Shown: positions 34,215 to 44,930, counted from the stretch's first letter. The stretch: DNA of 64,000 nucleotides from Fistulifera solaris (GCA_030295235.1 AP026145.1:870501-934500); one strand, 5' to 3'. The notes: generated by a model from the letters alone, not told the origin. Translations and numbers: made by a program.

Positions 34215-34343
34215 TTATGAAAAGAATATAGTACGCGTCGACCAAGGGACTTCGCAATAGTTCCCCCAGCCCAGCAGGGAGGTCCACAACAGCAACGTCA
34301 TGCTTAACCCCGTGTAGATCAAAGCCCGATGATGCGTCGGCAT
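34215..34343 (-). CDS. Possible 42-residue membrane peptide
   Basis: A short frame from ATG 34343 to TAA 34215 encodes MPTHHRALIYTGLSMTLLLW followed by TSLLGWGNYCEVPW and a basic end. It has one clear membrane segment, unlike most chance frames nearby. It lies antisense between two sense-strand genes. There is no homology evidence; it could equally be chance. Confidence 0.2.
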   Translation of the reverse strand: MPTHHRALIYTGLSMTLLLWTSLLGWGNYCEVPWSTRTIFFS

Positions 34344-34496
34344 AATGACCGTATCAGTTAAGTGATCCTTTTTCGTGAAGCGGAGCATAATGTCGACGGA
34401 GAAGAATTGTTGTCTTGTTGATTCTCCATATTCATCTCATCTCATTAATTTCATGTTCCCAACAAAGCAACTTAATTTTTCGACGAAGAAAGGGCG

Positions 34497-35291
34497 ATGG
34501 AATACATTTATGTGCGGGCCTTGCAAGACGACAAGTACTATGTTGGTTGTTCGAGCGATGTGATTCGTCGATACAAGCAACACCAAAAAGGCCAAGGCTC
34601 CTCTTGGACACAACTTTATCCTCCCGTCGATCTTCAGAGCCTACACGAAGTTGCACCAGGAAGACTTCCAGGATTCGAAGAAGATGCGCAAGTCAAGTCC
34701 TTGATGCTGATATATGGGATTGATCGCGTGCGTGGAGGCTCCTACTCGAATGTGGAGCTGACGGAAGCACAACTGGCCGAACTGAAACAAGCATTGCGAC
34801 ATGCCAAGTCAGCTTGTTACCGTTGCGGCCGAACGAGTCATTTTGCGAGTGAATGCTTTGCAAAAACGGAGATCGTTGGTTCCTCCAGCTCTACAGAATC
34901 CTAGGAGCAAGTTCCACTCGCCACGACCAGTCGCTACAATCTTCGACCAAGGATGCCGGCTTGCAAACGTTGCGGCCGAAACAGTCATACCGCAGAAAGT
35001 TGTTACGCCAGCTATAAGGTTAACGGTGTACGCGTTGCGGTAGAAATGGCCCCGGCTGCCAAACTCGTCGCCGAGGAACGAAACCGCCATTCTCCCAAAG
35101 AGATATGCGAGCGTTGTTGTCGCAACACGCACACGATCGAGTTGTGCTACGCTTCTCGTCATTTAAATGGTTCCATACTCCCCAAGGCACTGGCTAGAGC
35201 CTTCCAAAGTAGACAAGACCCGAGGAAGTTTGGTGATTTCGACATCAACGAATTGTTTAGCCAGATGAAAGTGAAATATTCGGAGAAATGA
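34497..35291 (+). CDS. GIY-YIG zinc-knuckle protein (copy 3), interrupted by in-frame TAG
   Basis: ATG 34497 opens MEYIYVRALQDDKYYVGCSS, then RRYKQHQKGQGSSWTQLYPP, EEDAQVKSLM and VRGGSYSN: the same GIY-YIG domain as its two neighbours. A CCHC knuckle (CYRCGRTSHFASEC) follows. An in-frame TAG at 34902-34904 ends this frame after 135 residues. Beyond it, in the same frame and with no indel, come two more knuckles (CKRCGRNSHTAESC and CERCCRNTHTIELC, the latter with Cys for Gly) and a C-terminal tail to TGA at 35291. The gene is therefore either truncated to nuclease plus one knuckle, a recent nonsense allele, or a readthrough gene. TAG also ends other genes here (22778-24832 and 5522-6333), so a changed genetic code is unlikely. 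Confidence 0.72.
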
Positions 35292-36054
35292 GTTGCACAG
35301 TTTTGGATTTGACGCCGACGCGCCACTCGAAACCGATTTGCTTTCAAAGTAAGAAAAAAGCCCGACAGTCAATTCATCAAAATGATAAGCCAAAGACAAC
35401 CACAGCCGTCAAATTCCCCTTTTTCTTTGAACTTTGAGGAAAAAGCTCTACAGCGATCTCCTTACTAGACTGTCTATAAAAGCCATTGCATGCGTTTCTC
35501 GAACTGCTCGAGTGTTCCCTTGATGATCACGTAACTTCTCCTCTTCGTGACAAGATGCGTGATAGTGACGAGATGCATGAAAATAAGAGCATTGTCTCGT
35601 CGCCGTCGTCGATCGCGTGTTGTTTCGTTTTTCCGTCTCCGGGTCGCCTGCACTCGAGGAGTCGTCGATCTGTCTGTCCGGTACTAAACTTGTCAGTCTT
35701 GGTTATGGATCTTGGACATTTGAAGTGTAACATAAACTGTAGTTAAAGATATCGCAACAGCCAACAGCATAATCGCAATAGAAACAGGCGTAGCATTTTA
35801 CTACTGAAGTTCATTCACGGTCAGAAACCCTTATGTAGTGAATGTACGGAAGTGTAGAATTTCATTCCATCATTCCGTTCTGCGAGAAACTCGCACCAGC
35901 AAATTTCAAACCGACGACGACGTTGGTTGCGTGTCGTGCATAAAACGCAACAGAAGGCTCCCGGATATTTCTTTCACATTTCCGGGAAGCCGTTCATGTA
36001 TCCTTGCTTTGATTTCCTCCAGACCTCGCACGACGAAGAAGAAGCAACGCAACG
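35292..36054. other. Intergenic, no gene seen
   Basis: 763 bp of mixed composition between the GIY-YIG cluster and the first member of the three-motif family. No repeat or RNA gene recognised. Confidence 0.4.
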
Positions 36055-36949
36055 ATGCCATTGTTCCTTGATCGCAAAAAGCCAACTCGAACACGGTCTT
36101 TGATTGATATCATGCATCCTTCCGAGCGACGCTCGTCGTCATCACCGAAACGACGATCGCAGCGACAGCAGCAACGGCAACAACAGGACAGTAGCACTTC
36201 GACGGATTCGACGGTTTCGAGCTGCATCAGCTATAGTGAAGACGGCACGGGAAGCTTGCACAGTAGCCCGAGGAAATGTGTACACTTTAGCACCGTTTCG
36301 ACGCACTGGATTCAATGCGACAAGGCCGCAACCATTGAATCGGTCGATCATCACGAGATTCGCAAATCCGCCGTGGCTCTGGAGCGCATCATTGGAGCTC
36401 TCAAAATCGAGGAATATCAACGAATGGCGTCTTCGACACGAAAACCGAAAGTAAAAGCAGAAACAAAAGAGACACAACAACCCCGAAAGATTCGCGTCGC
36501 GACACGACCTCCCCCCGAACACAGCAATCGACGCCGTATTCTTGTGCGAGCATCATCTCTTTCGACACTGCCTACCGAAAAACGCACGCGCAGTCCGTCT
36601 CCTTTACGTCGCGCGGTATCTCCCCCTTCGTCGTGCGGCATCACCCCTCCGTCGGTTCCGAAACACAGACGAAAAGGAAAATACACACACGACTAGCAAT
36701 CATAGCCGCAGCAACAAAGGCAGCAGCAATGCAACTCATCGCACGAGCAACAGCAGCAACGGTGATAACTGCAACAACAAAAGTCGTAGTAACGGGGATA
36801 GCCGCAAGAGCAAAAACCCTAACCACAGCAGCAGTATCGATAACAGCGACAAGGATGCACGCCCTGGTCGTCGCTTTTTACGAGCGGATTCCTTTTCGCG
36901 ATTAGGGCGCTCGATGGTATCGCCGCGAAAGAAACGGGTGGATCCCTAA
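36055..36949 (+). CDS. Three-motif family protein A (uncharacterised), one-base insertion
   Basis: From ATG 36055, a basic, serine-rich, disordered protein. It carries the three motifs shared with the genes at 37279, 38313 and 50635: KCVHFSTVSTHW, SVDHHEIRKSAVALERI and EEYQRMASST. A stop appears at about 36696, but the next frame (NTDEKENTHTTSNHSRSNKG) continues to a basic end (FSRLGRSMVSPRKKRVDP) at 36949. Removing one A from the AAAA runs near 36672-36682 (or from AAA at 36661-36663) joins the two for about 297 residues. The second half is Asn/Ser/Lys-rich low complexity. No membrane segment or signal peptide. Unknown role; phosphorylation-rich cytosolic or nuclear protein is a guess. Confidence 0.6.
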
Positions 36950-37278
36950 GAGACACCGAGTCAGCAGCGAAAGCGTGAGAATTCATCGTGCATAGTGACA
37001 TTAGAGTACAGTTTGTGTTTCCTATTGGATAGTCGTTTTGAATATATACAATTTCACAACAATTGCCTGCATGAAGAACAACACGTTGATGGGGTGATAG
37101 TATAACGTCGGCGATGAAGGAAGCACACAACGAATACGGAACTCGAGGCGTGATCGAAGATAATTGCACACTCTTGCAATTGTATTCAGAACCAAAATAA
37201 GGGCTCTTTAGCCTTAACGCTTCGTTTCCTGAACTTTACTTTCTCGCTCCTTTTGTGGGCTGAGGAGTGCGTCTGTTC
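36950..37278. other. Intergenic between convergent genes
   Basis: 329 bp, no gene or repeat recognised. Confidence 0.35.
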
Positions 37279-37677
37279 TTAATGTGCTTCGAGTTGGGAG
37301 TGTGCGTTCAAATTTTGCTCCTCAGCTTGACGTTTTCGCTGCCTTCGCTGAAACCCAATGGAATGCGTTTGTGCCATATATTTGTACGCATCGATGGTAC
37401 TCCAATCGAGTATTTGTTCTAGGGTAAACGAGCCACGACTTTCAACTGCCTTCCTTCGTTCTCGAGCATGATGCATGCGATTCAATTCAAAATCGTCCAC
37501 CGAACACGTCAAAATCCATTCGACTTGATCGGTTTCGTGCACATGTTTGACCTGAACTCGACCAAAGGAGACTGATGAACGACCACCATCGTCCGAAACA
37601 GAGCTCTCGTCGCTTGAGGCATCTCGGAATGTCGGAGAATCGTGGCAATGTGTTATCGGAGAGAATAAGAAGAACAT
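37279..37677 (-). CDS. Three-motif family protein B (uncharacterised)
   Basis: 132 residues from ATG 37677. The family motifs are SVSFGRVQVKHVHETDQVEW, SVDDFELNRMHHARERRKA and DAYKYMAQTHS, ending in a basic, Gln-rich tail. It is clearly a paralogue of the gene at 38313-38765: KHVHETDQVxW and MHHARERRKA are identical between them. A short acidic serine-rich stretch (ASSDESSVSDD) precedes motif 1 in both. No known domain, signal or membrane segment. The two copies lie in tandem on the minus strand, 635 bp apart. Confidence 0.75.
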   Translation of the reverse strand: MFFLFSPITHCHDSPTFRDASSDESSVSDDGGRSSVSFGRVQVKHVHETDQVEWILTCSVDDFELNRMHHARERRKAVESRGSFTLEQILDWSTIDAYKYMAQTHSIGFQRRQRKRQAEEQNLNAHSQLEAH

Positions 37678-38312
37678 TGCACTTTGTCACAAATTTAGAT
37701 GCCCATGAGCTGGTTACTCCAAGTAACGTTTATCTAATCACTAATTCATTGTTTGTCGAAGAGGTGTGGAAACGATTTCAATTTTTTTTGAATGAGTTTT
37801 GCCCCGACATGCATCTCACTGGTCAACAACATTTATCAAAAAGTGATCAATCGACGGCCTTCTGTATCAGTGGAAAAATATGGGCTCCACTTCATGATGC
37901 ACAGTAAAGACGGTAGAGAAGCATAGACCAATGGCCTTTTATACACGAACTTTTATAGGTCTACTTTGTACACGAATGAACGTGCGAAGGAGCTTGTTTG
38001 AGTCACATTATGGAGCTAATCACGAGTTCACAGTTTCATCATCAAAGCGGAGATTGTTGACTTTTGATGCCATCAAAATATATTTTTTTTGCGTAAACTA
38101 GCAATTACTTTAACATTTTATTGACGTGTCGCATTTTGCTGACGTTACGTACCTGGATGTTGAACGGATTCGTGGGAGAGGTAAATTGAAGGCACGCGGT
38201 GCTCGCTATCGAAATTGATGCTCGGTGAAGCGGCCATGTTTGCATGGATCGATGCCAAGGAACCCATGTGGCTGTCTGTCTAGATTTCGAAAAAGATGAA
38301 TCCATTCAACAA
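37678..38312. other. Spacer between tandem paralogues
   Basis: 635 bp, AT-rich, with no supported gene; contains the promoter of copy B and 3' end of copy C by position. Confidence 0.35.
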
Positions 38313-38765
38313 TCAGGAAGCGTTGAGAAACCACAAGAACGACTCCTTCTTAGCGTTCTCTTGCATCTTCTTTTGTTCTAGCCGCCGGCGTCGCTTCTCT
38401 TCAAAGACTAGTGAGTTTGTTTGGGCCATGAATTTGTATGCCTCAACAGAGCTCAGCTCAGGAAATTGCTCCATCGTCAGTGTCCCTCGATTCACCTCAA
38501 TGGCGGCTTTCCTCCTTTCTCGTGCGTGATGCATCTTATTCAACTCGTAATCATCAACTGAGCACGACAGCAACCAGTCGACTTGATCGGTTTCGTGTAC
38601 ATGCTTTATGTAAACTCGACCAAAAGAGACTACGGTAGAATTGCTATTGGAAAGCGAACAGTCCTCGCTTGTCGACGACGACTCGGTGTCATCATGGCTG
38701 TCGTCCAGTTTGGTCGGATAGAAGATGAGATCTCGCAACGAAGACGACCTGAGCAAACGAAGCAT
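38313..38765 (-). CDS. Three-motif family protein C (uncharacterised)
   Basis: 150 residues from the ATG at 38765 (MLRLLRSSSLRDLIFYPTK); an upstream in-frame ATG at 38891 would add 42 hydrophobic residues. Motifs are VVSFGRVYIKHVHETDQVDW, SVDDYELNKMHHARERRKAA and EAYKFMAQTNS. After motif 3 comes a basic coil (EEKRRRRLEQKKMQENAKK). The preceding acidic serine-rich stretch (TESSSTSEDCSLSNSNST) parallels copy B. Strong pairwise similarity with copy B and clear protein-level conservation argue for a functional gene. Function unknown. Confidence 0.75.
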   Translation of the reverse strand: MLRLLRSSSLRDLIFYPTKLDDSHDDTESSSTSEDCSLSNSNSTVVSFGRVYIKHVHETDQVDWLLSCSVDDYELNKMHHARERRKAAIEVNRGTLTMEQFPELSSVEAYKFMAQTNSLVFEEKRRRRLEQKKMQENAKKESFLWFLNAS

Positions 38766-38891
38766 GAGTGCTGGGTTTAAGACAAGGATAGCTGAAGATT
38801 TTGTACAATTCAAAAGTGGCTTTGTCAAGTAATTGACTGCTGCAATTTTGCGCAATGCGAGAAGGAGGAGTATCGTCGTCAGCCGCCTCAT

Positions 38892-39506
38892 TTATTCGAG
38901 GACGAGAATGGTTTTGAAAAGATCGCGCGTGTGAGCCGCGAGGACAAAATTACGCGGCATACAACATGTACTAATTTGTATCATCGATTTTTCTCACTGG
39001 AAATTTTGCATATTTTCAATGAAACAAATTGTACAGACAGGCCATAGTAAAAAGTGGGCTCCGAACTCATGACTCACAGATCACGACTCAAAGGTACTGA
39101 GCACTATACAAAGTGCAATTCAAATGAAGTCGCTGTAGGCTTTAAAGTACGCAAACGTTCGGAGGCTAACAGCCCTCTTAACTTTAACGATAATGTAGTT
39201 GGTGAACTAGGAACTAGAGGGAAGATATCAATTTTCAACTATCAACCTTCGTCGTCACTCGTCACTCGTCACTTACTTCAAACCGAATTATAGCCCCGAT
39301 ATAAATCTTAAATACTTATTATCAGCAACAACAACCACAGCCTGCTTTGCGCTTTGCGCGTCGCTTCTTCTCTAGTAGTAGAAAACTATTATCTGGAAAC
39401 AGTCTGATCTATACAGAGTACAGCGTACAGCGTTCAACGTATCAGATTTCGTACTTTGTGTCTAGCGCTTACACTAGCATTGGACCTTGGACCCATGATC
39501 AGCGCA
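38892..39506. other. Intergenic, no gene seen
   Basis: 615 bp. Open frames are short and unconvincing. Confidence 0.35.
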
Positions 39507-40730
39507 CTACACTGCTTTCGGGGCAGAATTTCGCTTTATCTTCAAAAGTTTCTTCAGCATTGCTTTTCGCTGTTCAGTTGACTTTACTCGAGGCGAAGCT
39601 TGGCTCGCCGACCCCGTTTCCGCTTTTCGAATGATTGGACTACAATTGTGAATTGTATGTCGAGGTGATGGCTGGCTCTCTTTTGTGTTTGTCGACCGTT
39701 CTATTCGCGGCGTCGCTGGTCTAGAAACATCGGATACGTTTGAACTTTTCGTATCACACCTCTGTGATTTCTTTCGCGAGATAAGAATAATCGATGCGAT
39801 GTGGCTCTCCGAATCCGACTTTGTGCTTTTAGGCCGGCGTGTTATGTGTTGCTGTTTTTCCAAGTTGGCCTTACTTTCCAAAGCTTTACTCAAAGTATTC
39901 AAATCTGTTGGCGTTTCCTGTTTGTTGGAAGTCTGTCGCCTGTGTTCCACGATTTCTTCATCACTCTTTATAGCTTTACTTTTCCAGATATGTTGGATGC
40001 CGCCTTCTTTATCGATTGTGCGACGCCTTGGTTGCTCGCTTTTTCCGTATCGGTGTACTCGCTCTTTTCTGATTTTCTTAAGGGCGCAACGCCGTGTTGA
40101 ATTTGCTGAATAGATTTCTGTGCCGATGGCTCCTTCTTTACAGAACGTTCTGAAAATTTACTTTGCGCGAATATAAGGCCAGACGGTGGAGAGCTGCATC
40201 CTTCAAATACAGAGGCACGATTGGCAATGAGCTCGGATCGCCGTTTCGAGGGGGGATACAACAATTTTGTCTTTAGCCGGAGCGTCTGTCACGGGTTGAT
40301 GTATATCGTCCAACGAGTTCTGAAACAAATTGGAGCTTGAAACTTGAGGTGACATTGGTTCGAAAGTAACATCCGAAACATTCATTCCGGACAATACCGA
40401 AACGCGCTTTCGTGTGATGTGAATGGGTGGTCCAATGTGTTCGTACATGTTGTCGCTTATTGAGTCTTCGCCTATGGCATTCATTGTCTCAATCGTCAAA
40501 GAGCTTCGTCGTGCCGATGCTGAAAGACTCCCAGAGCCGAACGTATTTGAGGAATTTTCACTTATATCCATTGTCGCTTGCGTTGAATCGTCCTTGACAG
40601 CATCGTTTGTCGTTCTTCGGCGCGCCAGGTTGGTGAGGAACGAACCGCTCTGCGAGTCGCTATTTGCATTTGCTTCGAAGATGGCACACCGATCCGCCAG
40701 TAAATTGCGTTTGCGTCGTAGACTTGACAT
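39507..40730 (-). CDS. Hypothetical disordered protein, two frame breaks
   Basis: Three overlapping open frames on the minus strand follow each other and join into about 407 residues if one base is removed at the run 40265-40268 and one added at 39980-39983. An internal repeat supports the join: the start reads RRKRNLLADRCAIFEAN and the middle reads SKRRSELIANRASVFEG, the same pattern R-x-x-L-x-A-x-R-x-x-hydrophobic-FE. The rest is serine-, lysine- and acid-rich, ending in a basic helix (KAMLKKLLKIKRNSAPKAV). No signal, membrane segment or known domain. The repeated motif could be a short binding peptide. An intron instead of the frame breaks cannot be excluded. Confidence 0.55.
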
Positions 40731-43131
40731 GCTTTGTTGTGGGTGAGAGTTGGATTTTCTATAAATCAGCGGTAAAATAAGCGATTGTTGATTGTAGATT
40801 GTTGTTCGAATGTGTTTTGCTGTTTTGCTTCAATGGTTCGATGATGAATCACAGTTGCCGCGATTTTTCGTCACTTGTCATTTTGTTCATTGTCCGATGT
40901 GACCAAGAGCTATGGAAATCAGAAAATGCAACCTCGCCGCCCACCGCCGCGCGAATTCTACACATAACGCATAAATCACAAAGTAACCAGTAACAATAAC
41001 ATAGTCTAAGTACCAGGTAGTACTGACAAAATGACGGACAAAGGACAAGACCAAATCGCAAATCGCAAATTGCAATACTAAAGTCGAGCTCTGTTTCGGA
41101 GAAAGGTTATCAGGGAACGATGTATACGCTTCAAAGTACCTGATCGACATCCATTCTCTACAACGGCTGATAAGAGAAAGTAGCTTTATTCGTTGAACCA
41201 CGATTCACACGGTCGAGCTGTTTATTCGTATCACCCAGAATGTACAAGACGAAAAACGTACAAATTATGAACAATGAACATCGTACAAAGATGGTTTAGC
41301 TTCTTGCATTCTTTATTCTTCATTGTTTTTCATTCAAGTGCTACTTGTAGCACTTAGCGTCTACGTATCCAAGGACTCACCAATATAGTTCGACAAATAT
41401 CGATATTTGGATTTTTACGAATATCAATATCGTATAATACGATATAATAACCGTTATTAATACTCGCAGCCGTCTGTTTTTGTCCGTAAATTACAGCCAC
41501 TTTGACGTGAAAAGCCTCAAATCCGTCTGTCAGACGTACGAATATCGATAAATATCGATATTGGCTAAAATTGCCCTGATATAATATGCTATTATAACGC
41601 GAATATCGATATTCGTTATTTGTTATTTGAGTGGGTGTCGAACTATACTCACCAATCAATCACTAATCACCGCTTTGAAAAGCTAAGGTCTATCATACCC
41701 GGTATGAGCCGGGGGACGGGTCCTTGCACTAAGAGAAAGGTTTGTGCTTTTAGTGTAGTCAAGCCGGTTCGGAAACTCAGCTCTCTAGAGCATTAGCTGG
41801 TAGGTTTTGCAACACATCTTTCTCAAATTTTACATTTCTCAGGCTTACTAAAGTTCCAGAAAATGTAGGATACGGAGTATGTAACAAGCTGACACGACGC
41901 ACCACGCAGCCGATTTAATTGCGGTGAGAGGAGGTTCATATTATAATAAACAAACACGCCCAGAATTATGTGTTTGACACTAGAAAATTCTCCTTCGCCG
42001 ATTAATTGATGGCAGACACGACGCATGTAAGATTCCTCTAGCCAAGAAAAACGGTAGATGCAGCTGCATAGACTATTTGGAACGCTGAGTAGCTACCATA
42101 GAGCTAGATATGAGACTGATCAAAGGCCGACTGGCTCAGGGCTTCCCTGCTGGCTAGCTCTAGAGAGAAGATCCTTTAGCTGGAATAGTCTAAACTCTAA
42201 ACAGGTGTCACTTGAACCGCACAAAAATACATCATATATTTTTTTTATAAAAAATAAAATTTTCGGCTTAAATCGGATGCACTGCCCATTGCCCAGCATT
42301 TTTTTTATTAAAAATAAAAACTACTCCAGCTGTTCGGGTTGTTGTTAGTCGCTCCATTGTTCCACTTAAATTCCGTATCCGTCCGAGAAGCATAAAGGGC
42401 AATAATAACGCAGTCTCCCTAATATCCTATTCTCAATTCAACGTGTTCCCACTTCCCACTGTTTCGAAAAGTGCCGAAAAACACAAGCCCTTTTTACTTT
42501 TTTACAACTTTTCGGATTCTTCCAAACCAGAAGTCAGAAAATTATAAAAAATCCTTCTCTTTACTATAAGCAAAACAGTAAATAATGCACAGGCGCTGGC
42601 TAAATTCCCCATAAATATTCTATAAGTGTCCGTTTTCCAAGTTCGAACTGTTCATTCCCACAGTTCCTTGCTTTTCTCTTGAGACTTTAATGCGGAACGT
42701 TGCTGTTTCGGAAGTTTAGCTATAGAGATTTATGTACTCTCATTTGATATCGAAAGTACGTGGATGGTTTACGATTAGATCGTTGCCATCACGTCTCAAG
42801 ATGGCCGCCTACGGAAGAACCTTCTAATGAACGCGATTATCGCGGGGCTTAATTAAAATGTATAGTTTGGCGAACGTAGATTTGCGCCATCAAGAAAGCA
42901 TTTCAAAAGCCCTCTCTCTTTTGTATGAAATCCCAATTCCACGAGCGATGGCCTTGGATGGCGAGGAGAGCCGGAAGTGTAAGGATGCATTGCGAATGAA
43001 CTCATAGACGATGATTTTCTTATCAATCATGAGGATGCGAATTCACCTGCAAGGCTCACAACATTACCAACAACGCAACAAAGGTAGAGGACTTCTGGAT
43101 CAATAAATAGGTTTGCGGAGACTCTAGAACA
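40731..43131. other. 2.4-kb AT-rich intergenic region with a MITE
   Basis: No gene is supported. It contains the MITE at 41384-41647, an 11-bp inverted pair CTCTCTAGAGC at 41781-41791 and 42157-42167, and two similar A/T blocks (ATTTTTTTTATAAAAAATAAAA and a near copy) near 42238-42259 and 42299-42320. This is the most repeat-like, gene-poor stretch of the window. Confidence 0.5.
41384..41647. mobile_element. hAT-like MITE with 8-bp target duplication
   Basis: 264 bp bounded by 12-bp inverted repeats TATAGTTCGACA at 41384-41395 and its complement at 41636-41647. A perfect 8-bp direct repeat CTCACCAA flanks it (41376-41383 and 41648-41655), the duplication length typical of hAT elements. The interior is palindromic, with several ATATCGATATT copies (near 41398, 41552 and 41602), and would fold back on itself. 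There is no transposase. The ends differ from those of the 4909-5361 element, so this is a separate family. Confidence 0.8.
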
Positions 43132-43890
43132 ATGATATCGACATCTTTCTCCTGCGAGAGGATAGGAACGAATGCGAAGTCGAATCACCAGCAACGGCCA
43201 CGCGAACCCCTCAATGACACACCAATGCGCAACAGCGCTGAATTCTGTACAGGAAAGATCCAATCCTTACGGACCCGATCGTATCCGGAATCTCCTCGTC
43301 ACAAAGCGTCGTTGATGAAACTCTCTTCACAGAATTCGTCGTCCTTGACGAGTCTGCTGCAAGAAAAAGCAAAGACGCGCGTCGGACTGCGTAATCCACC
43401 CCATATAATTTATCGAGCACTGCAAGAGCACAAGTTAAAAATGGCGAATGTTTTGAACGATACACAGAATAGCAATCAAGCGGAGCATTTGCAACAGCTT
43501 CGGCAACAACTGCATTCGATCGAGGAGGAATTAAAGAGAATGTTGGCGGAAGATCAAGAACAATTTCAATCAGATAGGGCTAGTGCAGCGGAGGAGGGCC
43601 CACAACGAGTTGCCCCGAGACGACGGAACAGTATCGGTCGTTGCACCAATATTGCGCACGAAATTGAATCTATTCGCCACGCATTATCGTACGATTATAC
43701 GCCTCAACAACAGCAGCAGGAGCATCAACAACGGCAACAACGAAGACGGCGCAACCGCAAGCATACGTTTCCCGTTCCCTTGTCAATTCCGGAAGGAGAA
43801 GAGGAACATTGTTTGTGGTCCTCGTGTCCTTCTCTTGAGTACGAACCAGAACCGCGTGATTTGCCTCCCAAATTACCGACGCGAAGATAA
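43132..43890 (+). CDS. Hypothetical coiled-coil, glutamine/arginine-rich protein, 252 residues
   Basis: Single exon from ATG 43132. The first 100 residues are basic and serine-rich. A coiled coil follows (AEHLQQLRQQLHSIEEELKR), then RRRNSIGRCTNIAHEIESIR, a polyglutamine-arginine stretch, and an acidic, proline-rich C-terminus (LEYEPEPRDLPPKLPTRR). No signal peptide or membrane segment. Composition resembles its low-complexity neighbours, but the three shared motifs are not convincing here. No function assigned. Confidence 0.6.
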   Translation: MISTSFSCERIGTNAKSNHQQRPREPLNDTPMRNSAEFCTGKIQSLRTRSYPESPRHKASLMKLSSQNSSSLTSLLQEKAKTRVGLRNPPHIIYRALQEHKLKMANVLNDTQNSNQAEHLQQLRQQLHSIEEELKRMLAEDQEQFQSDRASAAEEGPQRVAPRRRNSIGRCTNIAHEIESIRHALSYDYTPQQQQQEHQQRQQRRRRNRKHTFPVPLSIPEGEEEHCLWSSCPSLEYEPEPRDLPPKLPTRR

Positions 43891-44547
43891 ACGCGATGAT
43901 CCGATGGCCGTATGCAGACGTGTGCTTCTCAAAGTTAAAGACGTGAGCGCAGTCGCTTTCTATTTTTGAAGAAGAATGATTTTTGGTGGACTAAAGCTGT
44001 AGTGTTACACTATGTTTTCAATCTCTTGATGCTTATCGATTCCATTTATAAGTAGATTTCACCGCTAAATTGATGAAATTCGTCTACGAAATGCGTATAT
44101 TATTGAATGCTGGCGCTATAAAGACAAGGACAAAGTGTGCGGGGCTAATATTCGGAGGAGAAACATCATTGATACGTAGTATGCGCTTAATAGCAGTCGG
44201 TCCAATAATAACGGTATCTATAAGGGCAAAACAGTTCACTCTCTTTTTCTAACCTGTGAAATTCAATTGAAAGCGGTCGTATCAATCAGCGCTTTAGAGC
44301 TCGACTTAGTCTTGGGGCTGCGTCGCACGACTCCTCCTCGAGTTGTTTCGCGGATGCTTGTGAAAGCGCGCGCGAACTTTTCGCGGTATGCGGACGACGG
44401 ACGGTCCTCGTCATCATTGCAATGTAAGAATGTAAGCAAAAAGACGAGATGAGCAAATCAAAAACCGCTCTTGCTTTTGTTTGTTGACTCTTACAGTATT
44501 CATTCCCTTCAATTCCTTAGTTTTCAGTTTAGTTGTAAGCAGTAATA
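43891..44547. other. Intergenic, promoter side of the NEDD8-like gene
   Basis: 657 bp with no supported gene. Confidence 0.35.
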
Positions 44548-44930
44548 ATGCAGGTAAGGAAGAAATAATTGCGAAAAGTGCCGAAAGGATAACCAGCACA
44601 TGCAGGCCGTCTCGTTCTTTGCAACTCATCCCGCTCATTTCTCCGTCCTCTCATTTACTTCTTTTTCTTCTTGTCACTCGTTCCCTCTTTTCTTTTACAC
44701 AGATTTTCATCAAAACATTGACCGGCCGTAAACAAGCCTTGAATTTCGAACCCGATCAACACGTATTGGCGATCAAGCAAGCGTTGCAAGAAAAGGAAGG
44801 CATTCAAGTCGATCAAATCAAATTGATTTACAGCGGAAAGCAACTGGCGGACGATAAGTCGTTAGAATCGTACAGTATTAGTGCGGGTGCGACCATTCAT
44901 ATGGTGCTGCAATTGCGGGGTGGTATTTGA
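44548..44930 (+). CDS. NEDD8/Rub1-like ubiquitin-family modifier
   Basis: A tiny first exon 44548-44553 (ATG CAG) and a second exon 44703-44930, joined over a 149-bp intron (GTAAGG...ACACAG), give 77 residues. The single ubiquitin fold keeps the hydrophobic patch residues Leu8, Ile44, His68 and Val70, Lys48, and the Gly75-Gly76 end with one residue (Ile77) to be cleaved. LIYSGKQ and the D-x-K spacing resemble NEDD8, which modifies cullins. Residue 72, which decides between the NEDD8 and ubiquitin activating enzymes (Ala in NEDD8, Arg in ubiquitin), is Gln. Sequence departs from ubiquitin at many otherwise invariant positions (for example IQVDQIKL), so this is not ubiquitin itself. Confidence 0.8.

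Noticed and set aside
34902-34904. Reassigned TAG codon
   Set aside because: TAG is the natural end of the subtilisin gene (24830-24832) and of the DFRP1-like gene (6331-6333), so it works as a stop in this genome.
41354-41659. Minus-strand frame over the palindromic region
   Set aside because: It is a by-product of the MITE palindromes (Tyr/Ile/Ser repeats from ATATCGATAT).
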